This document shows positions 18,310-27,317 of a DNA stretch of 64,000 bases, piece by piece (position 1 is the stretch's first letter; each line of letters opens with the position of its first letter). Source of the DNA: Sphingomonas sp. PP-CC-1A-547 (lineage in GTDB: Bacteria; Pseudomonadota; Alphaproteobacteria; Sphingomonadales; Sphingomonadaceae); assembly GCF_003610375.1 (NCBI RefSeq), contig NZ_RAPZ01000011.1, positions 992,001 through 1,056,000 on the forward strand, written 5' to 3'. The position numbers were made by a program, and so were the translations under genes. The notes under the pieces are model-generated. The model was not told where the DNA came from and ran no database searches. It worked only from the letters and a program-made list of their open reading frames with translations.

Positions 18310-19071
18310 CTAAGAGTTCGCCACTTCGACGCGACGCGCAGCGCGCGCATGCTCTTTCGTGAAATCGCCGACACCGCGGTCGGTGTGGCACAACCGGTCC
18401 CAATGGCGGAAATACAGGCCGTAGTTACAGCCATAGAGTTCGTGGTGCCGCTGGTGATGGCTGGCCGTGATCAGCCACCCGCCCAGCGGCCCGGTCCACA
18501 TGAACCGCGGGAAAATCTCCCATCCCATGTGGTTCGTGACCCCCATCACCGTCATGATCGTGAGCACGATACCGAGGCCGGCGATATGGATCGGAACGAA
18601 GAACACCAGCAACGGAATGACCACCGCGCCGGTCAACGCCTCGATAGGGTGAAACGCCATCGCAGCCCATGCCGTCGGCGGACGGCTGGCATGATGCAGC
18701 GCGTGCGCCAACTTGAACGGTTTGGGACGATGCATCCAGCGGTGCGTCCAGTAGAACCAAGCATCGTGCAGCAGCAGATACAGGAACACCGAAACCGGCA
18801 GGTACCAGAGCGGATAGGCGTGGATGTCGGAGTACACCTGCGTCCAGCCATGATGCTGCCATCCCCACGCGACGACGCCGGCCGGGATCCCGTAAAGCGC
18901 TGCGGACGCCAGGCTCCAGATGATTTCGCGACGGACCTGCGGGTCCAGCCCGAGGTACAGCCCCGGATGCTTGCGGACCGTGATCCACGCGAACGCGCCT
19001 GACACGAGGAGATAGCGAACGCCGACGATGACGGTCATCGCGATGGCGGAGAGAATGATGGCGAGCGTCAT
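18310..19071 (-). CDS. sterol desaturase/fatty acid hydroxylase family protein, candidate carotenoid ring hydroxylase
   Basis: A 253-residue integral membrane non-haem diiron enzyme. Several hydrophobic segments surround the His clusters 'HDAWFYWTHRWMH', 'HALHHASRPPTAW' and 'HHQRHHELYG', the family's eight-histidine arrangement. It is third in the crtZ-crtW operon and shares ATGA with crtW, so its substrate is probably a carotenoid. In zeaxanthin/astaxanthin-producing alphaproteobacteria the extra hydroxylase in this position can be the 2,2'-beta-ionone-ring hydroxylase CrtG, which I consider the best guess, but the sequence alone does not prove it. The longer reading frame upstream of 19071 overlaps crtW and is not coding. 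Confidence 0.85.
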   Translation of the reverse strand: MTLAIILSAIAMTVIVGVRYLLVSGAFAWITVRKHPGLYLGLDPQVRREIIWSLASAALYGIPAGVVAWGWQHHGWTQVYSDIHAYPLWYLPVSVFLYLLLHDAWFYWTHRWMHRPKPFKLAHALHHASRPPTAWAAMAFHPIEALTGAVVIPLLVFFVPIHIAGLGIVLTIMTVMGVTNHMGWEIFPRFMWTGPLGGWLITASHHQRHHELYGCNYGLYFRHWDRLCHTDRGVGDFTKEHARAARRVEVANS

Positions 19072-19850
19072 GCTTGATCCTCGACGACCCGGCGATGGGC
19101 GGCTCGCCCGGCAAGGGCGCGGCGCCGCGACGGAAGCCCCCACCACGGCGTTCCCGGCGAAAGATGATGCTCGTGATGATAACCGCCGAAGTGGAAGCAA
19201 GTCAGTAGCGACAAGACCGGGCCCACATCGATGCTGTGCGCGCGGTGTGAATCGGCAAAGGGAGTCTCGCGTTCCCTGTGCGGCAACCACGTCCCAAAGA
19301 CGAACAACTGTGCCACCGCACCCAAGGCCGGTAGAGCCCAGAAGATGACGATGTTGCCGAGCGGTGCCCCAAGCAGCAGCGTATAGATCAGCGCGACCAC
19401 GGTGATCCGGATGATCTGCCCGTGGGAATAATAGGTCTTGAAGAACTGCAGGAACCAGCCACCGAGACTTGGATCGCCACCGTGAAAATCGGGATCCCCC
19501 GCCCTCCCCGTTTCCTTGTGATGCAGATGATGCTGCGGCAATAGGGATGCATAGGACAGGCAGGCATAAAGCGACAGGCAGGTCGCACCGATAGCGCGGT
19601 TCAGTCGTGGCCGATCGGGTGCCAGCGCCCTGTGCATTGAATCATGCGCGACGATGAACAGTCCGGTACTCAGCCAAGTCTGTACGATGACCATCACGAT
19701 GGCCAAGAAAATTGTATCCGCGCTCCATCGCCAGAAGAAAATACCCGTTACGTGGATCGCCAGCCACGCCACGACGATCGCGGCGGACAGCGACACGCCG
19801 ACACGCGTCTGGTGCCTCAGGACCTCCGATTGGCGAACCGTCCCGCTCAC
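19068..19850 (-). CDS. crtW: beta-carotene ketolase CrtW
   Basis: A membrane diiron ketolase that adds 4/4'-keto groups to beta-ionone rings (beta-carotene to canthaxanthin, or with CrtZ to astaxanthin). The 260 residues contain the full CrtW signature: HDSMH at residues 69-73, 'QHHLHH' ending near 111, 'GDPDFHGGDPSLGGWF', 'FGTWLPHRERETPFADSHRAHS' and 'LLTCFHFGGYHHEHHLSPGTPWWGLP'. Four or more transmembrane helices are evident. It is coupled by ATGA to crtZ upstream and to the sterol-desaturase-like gene downstream. Confidence 0.95.
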   Translation of the reverse strand: MSGTVRQSEVLRHQTRVGVSLSAAIVVAWLAIHVTGIFFWRWSADTIFLAIVMVIVQTWLSTGLFIVAHDSMHRALAPDRPRLNRAIGATCLSLYACLSYASLLPQHHLHHKETGRAGDPDFHGGDPSLGGWFLQFFKTYYSHGQIIRITVVALIYTLLLGAPLGNIVIFWALPALGAVAQLFVFGTWLPHRERETPFADSHRAHSIDVGPVLSLLTCFHFGGYHHEHHLSPGTPWWGLPSRRRALAGRAAHRRVVEDQA

Positions 19851-20389
19851 TTCTTTGCATCTGCCGAGACGAGGTTTCCCGCTTTGTCAGCACGTATTGC
19901 GCGTCGCTGCGGATCGGCGTTCGCGCGCAGCTGAGCTTTCAGTACCGCAGGCTTCCGCGCGAACAGGAATCCGTGGCTGACGGTACCGTCCTTGCCCTCT
20001 ACCGCGTGGTGCAGTCGATGTGCCTGCAGCAGGCGCTTGAAATACCCTTGCTTGGGCACCCAGCGAAAGCCGCCGCGCTGGTGCACGAGCATGTCGTGCA
20101 CGAAGGCATAAATGCCGCCGTACACCGTGATGCCGAGTGCTGCCCACCACAGTGGTTCCCACCAGAGCCCGACGACGAACAACACGATCGGCACGATCGC
20201 GAAGATGATTGCATACAGGTCGTTCTTTTCGAACCAACCGTCATGGTCTTCGTGATGCGACTTGTGCCAGCCCCAGCCCCAGCCGTGCATGACATACCGA
20301 TGCGCCGCCCACGCGAAGCACTCCATGAACAACACCATGAAGACGACGATCGCGAGTTTCTCGAACCAGGTCACTTTGCGCGATCGCAC
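19847..20389 (-). CDS. crtZ: beta-carotene 3-hydroxylase CrtZ
   Basis: A 180-residue membrane hydroxylase that converts beta-carotene rings to the 3-hydroxy form (zeaxanthin; astaxanthin with CrtW). Histidine motifs: HRYVMH (residues 30-35), HKSHH (42-46), 'HDMLVHQ' and 'HRLHH', as in bacterial CrtZ. Transmembrane helices precede each cluster. The C-terminal 30 residues are a charged tail. The start is a GTG at 20389, with a second GTG at 20374 ('VTWFEKL') as an alternative; neither has a clear Shine-Dalgarno sequence. It leads the crtZ-crtW-hydroxylase operon. Confidence 0.94.
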   Translation of the reverse strand: MRSRKVTWFEKLAIVVFMVLFMECFAWAAHRYVMHGWGWGWHKSHHEDHDGWFEKNDLYAIIFAIVPIVLFVVGLWWEPLWWAALGITVYGGIYAFVHDMLVHQRGGFRWVPKQGYFKRLLQAHRLHHAVEGKDGTVSHGFLFARKPAVLKAQLRANADPQRRAIRADKAGNLVSADAKK

Positions 20390-20610
20390 GAATTGACGGT
20401 GGACGGGTGCAGCGAATTCAGCATGATGCCCACATAACCGTTACCCGCCGGCTATGCGAGGGCGCTCCGCGACAAAATATCCCGAGCCGGTGGCGTCGAA
20501 GCCATTCTCCGCTCCGGACCACGTCGTCTTTAGATCGCGTGATGTCCATGTAATGTGGTCGAAATCGATCTGCCTGGGCACCGCATGGCGGCACGCTGCG
20601 TTCGACCGGT

Positions 20611-21537
20611 ATGATTGCCCCGTTGTTCCGCGCCGACCACCGAGAGACTCCCTCCTGGGTCTTGATCGGGGCCATGTTGATGAGCTTCCTCGTCGCCCAA
20701 TATCATCACCGCTTCACCGTGGATCCGATCCGAGCGGCTCCCGCGATGGCAGCGGTGATGGCGCTCTCCCTCGCGCTGGCGATCGGCAAGTACACCGCGC
20801 GGCCGCGTCTCGTCGCCGGCGCGCGAGCGTTTCTCCAAATGACGCTGTTCACGGTGCTCGGCGTCGTTCTGGCGTATGCCCTGGCAGCAAACGCAGGGCA
20901 GTTGTGGGATGCCCGACTGGCCGCCGCCGACCGCGCGATTGGTTTCAACTGGCCGGTCGTGTTGGCGTTGCTCGACAAGTCCCCTCCTTTGATTTGGCTG
21001 CTTGGACTGGCGTATCACAGCCTCACCTTGCAGATGATCGTCGTCATCGTAGCGCTGAGCGGCATGGGGAAATTCGGCACCCTGAGGACGATGGTCTGTG
21101 CCGCGATCCTGTCCGGTTTCGTCACGATACTGATTTCGGGCCTTACTCCAGCCATGGGCAATCTGTTCGATCCGTCCAGGTACGCACATCTCTGGCCATC
21201 CATAGCCTGGCTTGAACAGGAGCTGATATCCGGGCTTCGCGATGGGTCGCTACGCGTGCTAGATCTCACGATGCTCATGGGAATCGTCAGCTTTCCCAGT
21301 TTCCATGCGACGCTCGCCGCCATCTTCATCTGGGCGTTCAGCGCGATGCCCCGGGTTGCGGTTCCGGGCCGGGTATGGGCGATATTGACGATCGTCGCGA
21401 CACCGGTCTTCGGCGGTCACTACGGGGTCGACGTCATCATGGGGCTGTTTCTCGCACCACCTGCCATCATTGCCAGCCGCCACATCATGCGGCGCAGGCG
21501 GGCTCCCCATCTGATGGACTCAGCCCTGCCGGCATAG
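20611..21537 (+). CDS. PAP2-superfamily membrane phosphatase/phosphotransferase
   Basis: A 308-residue multi-pass membrane protein with PAP2 motifs near the C-terminus: 'SFPSFHATLAAIFIWAF' (the SxxxH catalytic block) and 'FGGHYGVDVIMG' (HxxxD). The upstream phosphatase motif KxxxxxxRP is not obvious. Length and topology resemble the PAP2-like proteins that include inositol-phosphorylceramide synthases as well as lipid phosphatases; in a sphingolipid-containing genus with ino1 17 kb away this is worth noting but unproven. It is divergent from crtZ, and its last 53 bases overlap the 3' end of crtX on the other strand. Confidence 0.82.
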   Translation: MIAPLFRADHRETPSWVLIGAMLMSFLVAQYHHRFTVDPIRAAPAMAAVMALSLALAIGKYTARPRLVAGARAFLQMTLFTVLGVVLAYALAANAGQLWDARLAAADRAIGFNWPVVLALLDKSPPLIWLLGLAYHSLTLQMIVVIVALSGMGKFGTLRTMVCAAILSGFVTILISGLTPAMGNLFDPSRYAHLWPSIAWLEQELISGLRDGSLRVLDLTMLMGIVSFPSFHATLAAIFIWAFSAMPRVAVPGRVWAILTIVATPVFGGHYGVDVIMGLFLAPPAIIASRHIMRRRRAPHLMDSALPA

Positions 21538-22792
21538 CGTCGACATCGTCGAAGAGGGCCGAATCGACCAGCGCGGCAGCCTCGGCAGCGCCCCCGGCCC
21601 CCGCCATTTCAGCAGCGAGCAAATTTGCCGCGTGGCGGTACGACGGATCCGACAGCACGAGCCGCAACGCCGCTTCGAGGCCGCCCTTGTCTGCTTCGGC
21701 GGGCGATACGATACGAGCCGCCCCGATCCGCTTCAGTCGCGCGGCCGTAGCGGGTTGTTCGAATGCCAGCGGTACCGCAACGATCGGAACGCCGGCGGCC
21801 AGTGCGTCCAGCACGGTATTGAACCCGCCGTGCAAAATCGCCGCCGAACATTGTGGCAGGATACGGGTCTGAGACCAGAATGCCCGGACCAGGGGCCTCC
21901 CGGGTAGCGAGGTGACTTCGGCCTCGCTCAGCCCGCCACCATGCGCGACTACCGCGCGAGCACCGACTGCGGCACAGGCAGTTGCCATCGCGGCAAACAA
22001 CGATCGGCGCGCGCCCTGCAACGATCCCAGCGAACAGAATATGAAGGGTCGGCCGTCGTCTTCCGGAAGATCGACGTCAGCTTCGTCCAGCCGCCACGGC
22101 GCGCCGTATCGGAAGTTCTGTGGCAATGCCGCCCGCGGGAAATCCAGACCTGCCGGGCATTGTGCGACGTGGAGGCGGTCCGACCATTGTTGCCTAGGGT
22201 CGGAGTCAAGCTTCCACCGGCGCGCATAGGACGACACGACTTTCGCGATCGGCCGCATCAGCAGGTCGCTGACGGCGTACCCACCATTGTTGCGACGAAG
22301 GCCAGCCGCAGTGGGACGATATTCCCACCCGAGAAACGGTGGCGGCACCATCGGCTCTCTGAGCAAGGGCAACCCGGTGACGGCTGTCACAAACGGCAGT
22401 CGGAGATGTCGTGCCACCAGCGCACCGGCCGGCTCGACGGAGTCGGCGAGTACCGCATCCACCCCAAGTCTCGACAGTGCCGCCGGAAGAGCCTCCAATA
22501 GCAGTTCCGTCACGGACGCCGTGCCGCGGATCATCCTGGTCAGTCCGACAGGGCCCGATGGCTGCGCCAGCTTCCGGTAATATGCTGCCAACAAGCCTTT
22601 GCAGTCCGCCGGGTGGTCGAGCGCCGCAAAACCGACACTACCGTTAGGCACTAGCGAGGCGACGTCGGCCAGATGGACTATCGTGACTCTACGCCCCGCT
22701 TCGACGAGCGATGTTCCCAATGCCACCAGCGGATTGATGTGCCCGGCCGTTGGCGGCGCGATGATGGCGATATGTCGCCGATTGACCGTCAA
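21485..22792 (-). CDS. crtX: zeaxanthin glucosyltransferase CrtX-like
   Basis: A GT1-family UDP-sugar glycosyltransferase of 435 residues. The N-terminus 'HIAIIAPPTAGHINPLVALG' is the usual acceptor-domain start. The donor domain shows 'FIFCSLGSLQGARRSLF' and the signature 'AAILHGGFNTVLDALAAGVPIVAVPLAFEQPATAARL' (HGG...E/DQ pattern). Together with crtZ and crtW nearby, glucosylation of hydroxycarotenoids such as zeaxanthin is the best assignment. It is transcribed separately from the crtZ operon, converging with and overlapping the PAP2 gene. Confidence 0.87.
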   Translation of the reverse strand: MTVNRRHIAIIAPPTAGHINPLVALGTSLVEAGRRVTIVHLADVASLVPNGSVGFAALDHPADCKGLLAAYYRKLAQPSGPVGLTRMIRGTASVTELLLEALPAALSRLGVDAVLADSVEPAGALVARHLRLPFVTAVTGLPLLREPMVPPPFLGWEYRPTAAGLRRNNGGYAVSDLLMRPIAKVVSSYARRWKLDSDPRQQWSDRLHVAQCPAGLDFPRAALPQNFRYGAPWRLDEADVDLPEDDGRPFIFCSLGSLQGARRSLFAAMATACAAVGARAVVAHGGGLSEAEVTSLPGRPLVRAFWSQTRILPQCSAAILHGGFNTVLDALAAGVPIVAVPLAFEQPATAARLKRIGAARIVSPAEADKGGLEAALRLVLSDPSYRHAANLLAAEMAGAGGAAEAAALVDSALFDDVDAMPAGLSPSDGEPACAA

Positions 22793-23055
22793 TGCCGTGG
22801 AGCTTCCCGTCGCCGTCTCGTTTGACCGCTTACTATCAGCATGCAGGCGACCAGCGATAGCTCGATTTTGCGGGGTAACCCACTACGCTTGCTCCACTGA
22901 TCGTAGTCAACGCGTGTTCAAATACAGGCGTTCAGACGCTTGTCCCAGAACTCGCGTGCTGGTCTGGCCTCACCAAATTCTGACCTTTGGACTGCTAACC
23001 GAGCGGCGAGGTTCGTCGATCCACCCCTCGTCGCGTGGTAGCCTTGGCGTAGGTC

Positions 23056-24867
23056 TCAGGCCACCCCGATCCAAGCATCGACCTGTTCCGCCAGTACCCC
23101 GAGCGGCAGCGCGCCATGCGCCAGCACAACCTCGTGAAAATCGCGAATGTCGAAGCGCGCGCCCAATGCGGTCTCCGCTTTATGCCGGAGTGCCGATATA
23201 CGCTGCTGGCCCACCATGTAGCTCGTCGCCTGGCCAGGGTTGTTGATGTAGCGATCGACCTCCTTGACCACGTCGCGTGCCGAAAGTGGCGCATTCTGGG
23301 TGAAATAAGCGATTGCCTGATCGCGGCTCCAACGCTTGGCGTGCATGCCCGTGTCGAGCACCAGGCGACACGCGCGCCACACTTGCAACGCCAGCATCCC
23401 CAGTTCCGAATACGGATCGCGATAGGCGCCCATCTCCTTGGCGAGCCGTTCCGAGTACAGGCCCCAGCCTTCGGTATACGCGCCATAATAGCCGAAGCGG
23501 CGGAACTTCGGCACGCCAATCAGCTCCTGTGCGCGAGCAATCTGGAAGTGGTGCCCCGGCGCGCCTTCGTGATGGGCGATCCCCTCGACCTGAGTCTTCT
23601 GCACCTGCGTCATGTCCGCCAGATTGACGTAGAAGATGCCCGGCCGCGAGCCATCCGGGGCGGGCTGATCGTAGAACGCCACTGCGGCAGTTTCCTGTCG
23701 CCACGTCTCGACCGCGCGTACCTCCAGCGGCGCCTTTGGCAGTCGGCGAAAGAAGCGAGGTGCGGCGGCCATGGTCTGCGCGATGGCCGTGCGTGCGTCG
23801 GTGAGATAGAGTTGACGGCCAGCATCGGTGTTGGGGTATTTGAACTTCGGATCGGACCGCAGCGCCACGAATATATCCTGCAACGATCCGGTGAAGCCGG
23901 CCCGTTGCATCACCGCCGTCATCTCGGCGTGGATCGATCGTACCTGATCCAGCCCAAGCTGGTGGATTTGCTCCGCTGTCATGTCGGTAGTCGTGTAATA
24001 GGCGAGCCGCGCTTGATAATAGGCGTCGCCGCCGGGCAGGCTCCACGCGCCGTCATTGCCCTTGGCGAGTGGCTCGATCTCGTCGAGCGCGGCAAAGAGT
24101 ATGTCGAAGCCTTGGCGGAAAGGCCCCTTCAATGCCGCGACCGCATCCGCGATCAGCGCCGCCTTGATGCTCTCGGACACGCCAAGCTTGCCGACCTTCG
24201 CCTTGAAATCGGCGATCAGGCTGCTGTCCGCGCCACTATCAAACGGCGCTCCGGTGATAACTTGGCGGGCATCGCCACGGGCAGGCGTGAAAACCATCTT
24301 TGGCGGCACGATACCCTTGGCCGCCTGTTTGCGCATGGTTGCGGCGACCTCGCGCATGACGCGCAGGGAATCACGCAACCGCGCCACATAGGCGTGAGCG
24401 TCGGCTACCGTGGCGATGCGGTGCTGGTTGATGAGGAAAACCGGGATGTTGCCCGCCGGGCTGCCGTTCGTCGATACCGGGAAGGCATAGTCGCGGAACG
24501 CGAACTGGCGGCGATCCGTGGCGACCTGCGCTTCGAACAATCGATAGCTCAGCCGAGCATCGGGTCCAAGCCGATCGACCGAGAAGCCGCGTCGCAGGTC
24601 GGCGAGTTGCGCATCCTGCAAAGCTTGCGCGCGCCGTGCGGCAGCGTCGGTATAATCATCGAGCCTGTCGTAGTTGGTTTTCAGGCCAAGGCTGGTCTGT
24701 GTCTCGGGACTGAGCGCGACACTCGCATCGAACGCGGCGTCGAGAAAGCGCAGGAGCCGCGCATCGTCATCGGCGGTCCCGGTTGCCGCAATGGCGATCT
24801 GTGGGTCGATCAGCGGCAGAGCGGCGCCCGCCATCAGCATTCCTACAAACGCGCGCTTGGTGAGCAT
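23056..24867 (-). CDS. exported DUF885 family protein (M3-like zinc peptidase fold)
   Basis: A 603-residue exported protein. The ATG at 24867 (with AAAGG seven bases upstream) begins a signal peptide MLTKRAFVGMLMAGAALPLI...AIAA; a GTG directly before it is the alternative start. The zinc-peptidase-like motif 'GIAHHEGAPGHHFQIA' (HExxxGHH) and 'YTEGWGLYSERLAKEMG' (E-x-W-x-LY-x-E) are complete, so catalytic competence is plausible. DUF885 proteins are thought to be metallopeptidases or hydrolases of unknown substrate. A paralogue lies at 39040-40866. It stands alone, with about 260 bp of featureless sequence between it and crtX. Confidence 0.88.
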   Translation of the reverse strand: MLTKRAFVGMLMAGAALPLIDPQIAIAATGTADDDARLLRFLDAAFDASVALSPETQTSLGLKTNYDRLDDYTDAAARRAQALQDAQLADLRRGFSVDRLGPDARLSYRLFEAQVATDRRQFAFRDYAFPVSTNGSPAGNIPVFLINQHRIATVADAHAYVARLRDSLRVMREVAATMRKQAAKGIVPPKMVFTPARGDARQVITGAPFDSGADSSLIADFKAKVGKLGVSESIKAALIADAVAALKGPFRQGFDILFAALDEIEPLAKGNDGAWSLPGGDAYYQARLAYYTTTDMTAEQIHQLGLDQVRSIHAEMTAVMQRAGFTGSLQDIFVALRSDPKFKYPNTDAGRQLYLTDARTAIAQTMAAAPRFFRRLPKAPLEVRAVETWRQETAAVAFYDQPAPDGSRPGIFYVNLADMTQVQKTQVEGIAHHEGAPGHHFQIARAQELIGVPKFRRFGYYGAYTEGWGLYSERLAKEMGAYRDPYSELGMLALQVWRACRLVLDTGMHAKRWSRDQAIAYFTQNAPLSARDVVKEVDRYINNPGQATSYMVGQQRISALRHKAETALGARFDIRDFHEVVLAHGALPLGVLAEQVDAWIGVA

Positions 24868-25142
24868 CACAGAGCCTTTCTATCAGTTGCGGACCAGCGC
24901 TAGCCGGCACTTTGCATCACCGCAATGATCAACACTGCCGAATATCGGGAGCCGAACAGGAGATCGTTCGCAACGCGCGATGACCTTGGGGGGAGATGTT
25001 CAGTAGACCTTTGATGCCTTCCAAGTCCTGCCATCTGGACGGCTCCCATGGCGGCGATCATGTGATCCCGAGCACTCTAACTTTCGCCAGTATTCAAGGT
25101 AGACGGGTTACCGGGGAAACCTGTTCAGAATTCATTGTACTA
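24868..25142. other. intergenic region without recognised genes
   Basis: Between the divergent DUF885 and alpha/beta-hydrolase genes. I see no RNA gene or conserved ORF. The AT-richer right end probably holds the hydrolase promoter beside the palindrome at 25143. Confidence 0.5.
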
Positions 25143-25155
25143 TGGTAGCGCTATC
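25143..25155. promoter_or_regulatory. xyl-box-like LacI-type operator
   Basis: TGGTAGCGCTATC, with the perfect 8-bp palindrome TAGCGCTA at its centre (25146-25153), 42 bases before the start of the secreted hydrolase gene. It closely resembles the xyl-box (TGGTAGCGCTAACA) described for xylan-use genes of Xanthomonas, and LacI-family operators commonly have a central CG. The regulator is not encoded next to it. Confidence 0.5.
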
Positions 25156-25196
25156 TATATCGTCACGAAAAGAACGATAAAAATGGGAGAGCGAGT

Positions 25197-26141
25197 ATGG
25201 GATTCGGGTTCCGCATGAACGCCGTTCGTCGATGGGTGGGACACGCACTTCTGTGCCTGTCCAGCCTGCTGATTGCCTCGACCACGCCGGCACTGGCACA
25301 GACCGACAAGATGGCGCCTATCGCCACTCCGGCGCAGCCCGACGCCATCGCGCTTGGTACCGGTAAACTCCCGGGGGCGACCGCACCGGAGGCGTGGCAC
25401 AGTCAATATGGCAGCGTGTTCGCCCGCAACGTTACCGTTGCGACCCTCACCCCCTTCCTGCCGGATCCCGACAAGGCCACCGGAACGGCGGTGATCGTCG
25501 CACCGGGCGGTGGATTCCAGACGCTGTCGATGGAGAACGAAGGCTGGGACGTGGCGCGTGCACTTGCCGCCAGAGGCGTCGCTGCCTTCGTCCTGAAGTA
25601 TCGCCTGAACCCAACCCCGCAGAATCTTGCAACATTCGCGCGACCGGTGCCGCAGGGTATGCGCCTGCCACGTCCGAACGCTGCTGCGATGATGGCGGGC
25701 CTTGCGCCGCAGATCGCGGATGCGAGGGCGGCGTTCGCCACGGTCCGCAGGCGTGCGGGCGAATGGCATGTCGACCCCAGCCGCATCGGCATGGTCGGAT
25801 TTTCCGCAGGTGCAATGCTGACGATGGCAACGACCGTCGCCGGGCAGGATGCGAAGCCGGCCTTCATCGGCAACATCTACGGTCCGCTCGCCGCGATGAC
25901 GGTGCCGGCCGACGCGCCGCCGATGTTCGTTGCGCTCGCGGCGGACGACCCCTTCTTCGGCAATGGCGGCTATGGGCTGATCGACAGCTGGCGTGCGGCC
26001 AAGCGCCCGGTCGAGTTCCACCTGTTCGAACAGGGCGGTCACGGCTTCGGCATGTACCCGAAGACCACCACAAGCACGGGTTGGTTCGATGAATTCACCC
26101 GCTGGATGGCGATGCACGGCTGGCTGAAACCGGCGCAGTAA
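25197..26141 (+). CDS. secreted alpha/beta hydrolase (carbohydrate-esterase-like)
   Basis: A 314-residue exported serine hydrolase. The start at 25197 has GGGAGAG upstream; residues about 5-35 form a signal peptide ending 'PALAQ'. The oxyanion-hole region is 'AVIVAPGGGFQTLSMENEGW', the nucleophile elbow is GFSAG ('IGMVGFSAGAML'), the acid is probably in 'ALAADDPFFG', and the His is in 'EQGGHGFGMYPK'. This is the BD-FAE/acetyl-xylan-esterase-like group that deacetylates plant polysaccharides, which fits the xyl-box-like site upstream. A second, related esterase follows. Confidence 0.88.
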   Translation: MGFGFRMNAVRRWVGHALLCLSSLLIASTTPALAQTDKMAPIATPAQPDAIALGTGKLPGATAPEAWHSQYGSVFARNVTVATLTPFLPDPDKATGTAVIVAPGGGFQTLSMENEGWDVARALAARGVAAFVLKYRLNPTPQNLATFARPVPQGMRLPRPNAAAMMAGLAPQIADARAAFATVRRRAGEWHVDPSRIGMVGFSAGAMLTMATTVAGQDAKPAFIGNIYGPLAAMTVPADAPPMFVALAADDPFFGNGGYGLIDSWRAAKRPVEFHLFEQGGHGFGMYPKTTTSTGWFDEFTRWMAMHGWLKPAQ

Positions 26142-26229
26142 ACTCCGTCTGACGAGTTTTATGACAGTTCCACCGGAGAGCCGCGCAACCAAGCGCGCCA
26201 CCGGCCACGATATTCGACAGGAGAGACGT

Positions 26230-26424
26230 GTGTCCCGCAAGAGCATCGCCACCGCCATCGCTTCGGTAAGCCTCTGTGCATTTTCCAGCGAGACATACGT
26301 GCAATCGCTGACGGTGAGCCCTGCCGAAACGCTCGAGACGCAGGCGTTGAGCGTCATCGTCGGCCAGAACCAGTTCAGCCCGATCCGCTTCGCGGCGATG
26401 GCCGCGACCGCGGAGGTGAAGTGA
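26230..26424 (+). CDS. small unknown protein, possibly a truncated exported protein
   Basis: A 64-residue ORF. GGAGAG lies four bases before the GTG at 26230, a good ribosome binding site, and the stop overlaps the next gene (TGATG), so it is probably translated. The N-terminus (MSRKSIATAIASVSLCA) looks like a short signal peptide, and the rest ('ETLETQALSVIVGQNQFSPIRFAAM') matches no family I recognise. It may be the leftover head of a larger gene deleted between two esterases, or a genuine small secreted protein. Confidence 0.4.
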   Translation: MSRKSIATAIASVSLCAFSSETYVQSLTVSPAETLETQALSVIVGQNQFSPIRFAAMAATAEVK

Positions 26425-27317
26425 TGCGCACCCTTTTCGCCACCATTGCGCTGCTGGCCTCGGCTACCGTCGCAACCGCGTCATTGGCTGGACAGGATCC
26501 GGCGCCAGAGCAGCCACACCGCTACACCGCGATCAAGCTGTGGCCCAACGGCGCGCCCGGGTCGGCGGCACGCCGCGGCGAGGCGGAGATCGGCCGCGAC
26601 TATTGGGTCCGCAACATCCATGATCCGTCGCTGCTCGCCTTTCCCGCCGACGTAACGAACCGCAACGGAGCCGCGATCGTGATCATGCCCGGCGGTGGGC
26701 ACAAATTACTTGTATGGACGAACGAGGGCACGAAGGTCGCGACCGCGCTGAACCGCATGGGGGTGACCGCGTTCGTGCTCAAATATCGCCTCGCGAACGA
26801 GCCCGGCTCGAAATATTCGGTTGAAGGCGATGCTGCGGATGACGCGCGGCGCGCGATGCGCTGGGTCCGAGCGCATGCTGCGGACTATGGCATCGATCCG
26901 GCACGCGTCGGTGCGATGGGCTTTTCGGCAGGCGGCGAACTCGTGTCGCTGATCGCGGACAATCCCGAGCCTGCCCGACGTCGACCCGCCGATCCGACCG
27001 ACCGTCAGTCCGCTCGCCCCGATTTCCAGGTGTTGGTCTTCCCCGGGCCACGAGGAATCCCAGCGACCGCCATCGCCAACGCGCCCCCAGCGTTCCTGGT
27101 CGCCGGCAGCCGCGATCCTTGCTGCGCAGCACCGACGGTCACGCTCTACGAGCAGTTGCGCAAGAGTGGCGTATCGGCGGAACTTCACATGTATGCCGAC
27201 AGTGGCCACGCGTTCAATCTCGACGAGTCGAACCGGATCTCGATCCTGCACTGGCCGGATCGCCTGCAAGACTGGCTAGCGGATGGCGGCTGGCTTTCGC
27301 CCCGACTTGCGAAATAA
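26424..27317 (+). CDS. secreted alpha/beta hydrolase (carbohydrate-esterase-like)
   Basis: A 297-residue exported serine hydrolase related to the one at 25197. The signal peptide is MRTLFATIALLASATVATASLA. 'AAIVIMPGGGHKLLVWTNEG' forms the oxyanion region, 'VGAMGFSAGGELVSLI' contains the nucleophile Ser (GFSAG), and 'YADSGHAFNL' holds the catalytic His; 'LVAGSRDPCC' carries the Asp. It is coupled by TGATG to the small ORF upstream and is probably part of the same sugar-responsive operon. A GTG directly before the ATG (26421) is an alternative start. Confidence 0.87.
   Translation: MRTLFATIALLASATVATASLAGQDPAPEQPHRYTAIKLWPNGAPGSAARRGEAEIGRDYWVRNIHDPSLLAFPADVTNRNGAAIVIMPGGGHKLLVWTNEGTKVATALNRMGVTAFVLKYRLANEPGSKYSVEGDAADDARRAMRWVRAHAADYGIDPARVGAMGFSAGGELVSLIADNPEPARRRPADPTDRQSARPDFQVLVFPGPRGIPATAIANAPPAFLVAGSRDPCCAAPTVTLYEQLRKSGVSAELHMYADSGHAFNLDESNRISILHWPDRLQDWLADGGWLSPRLAK

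Noticed and set aside
23116..24903. 595-residue plus-strand frame across the DUF885 gene
   Set aside because: The minus strand has a complete signal peptide and zinc motif; the plus frame is only its mirror.
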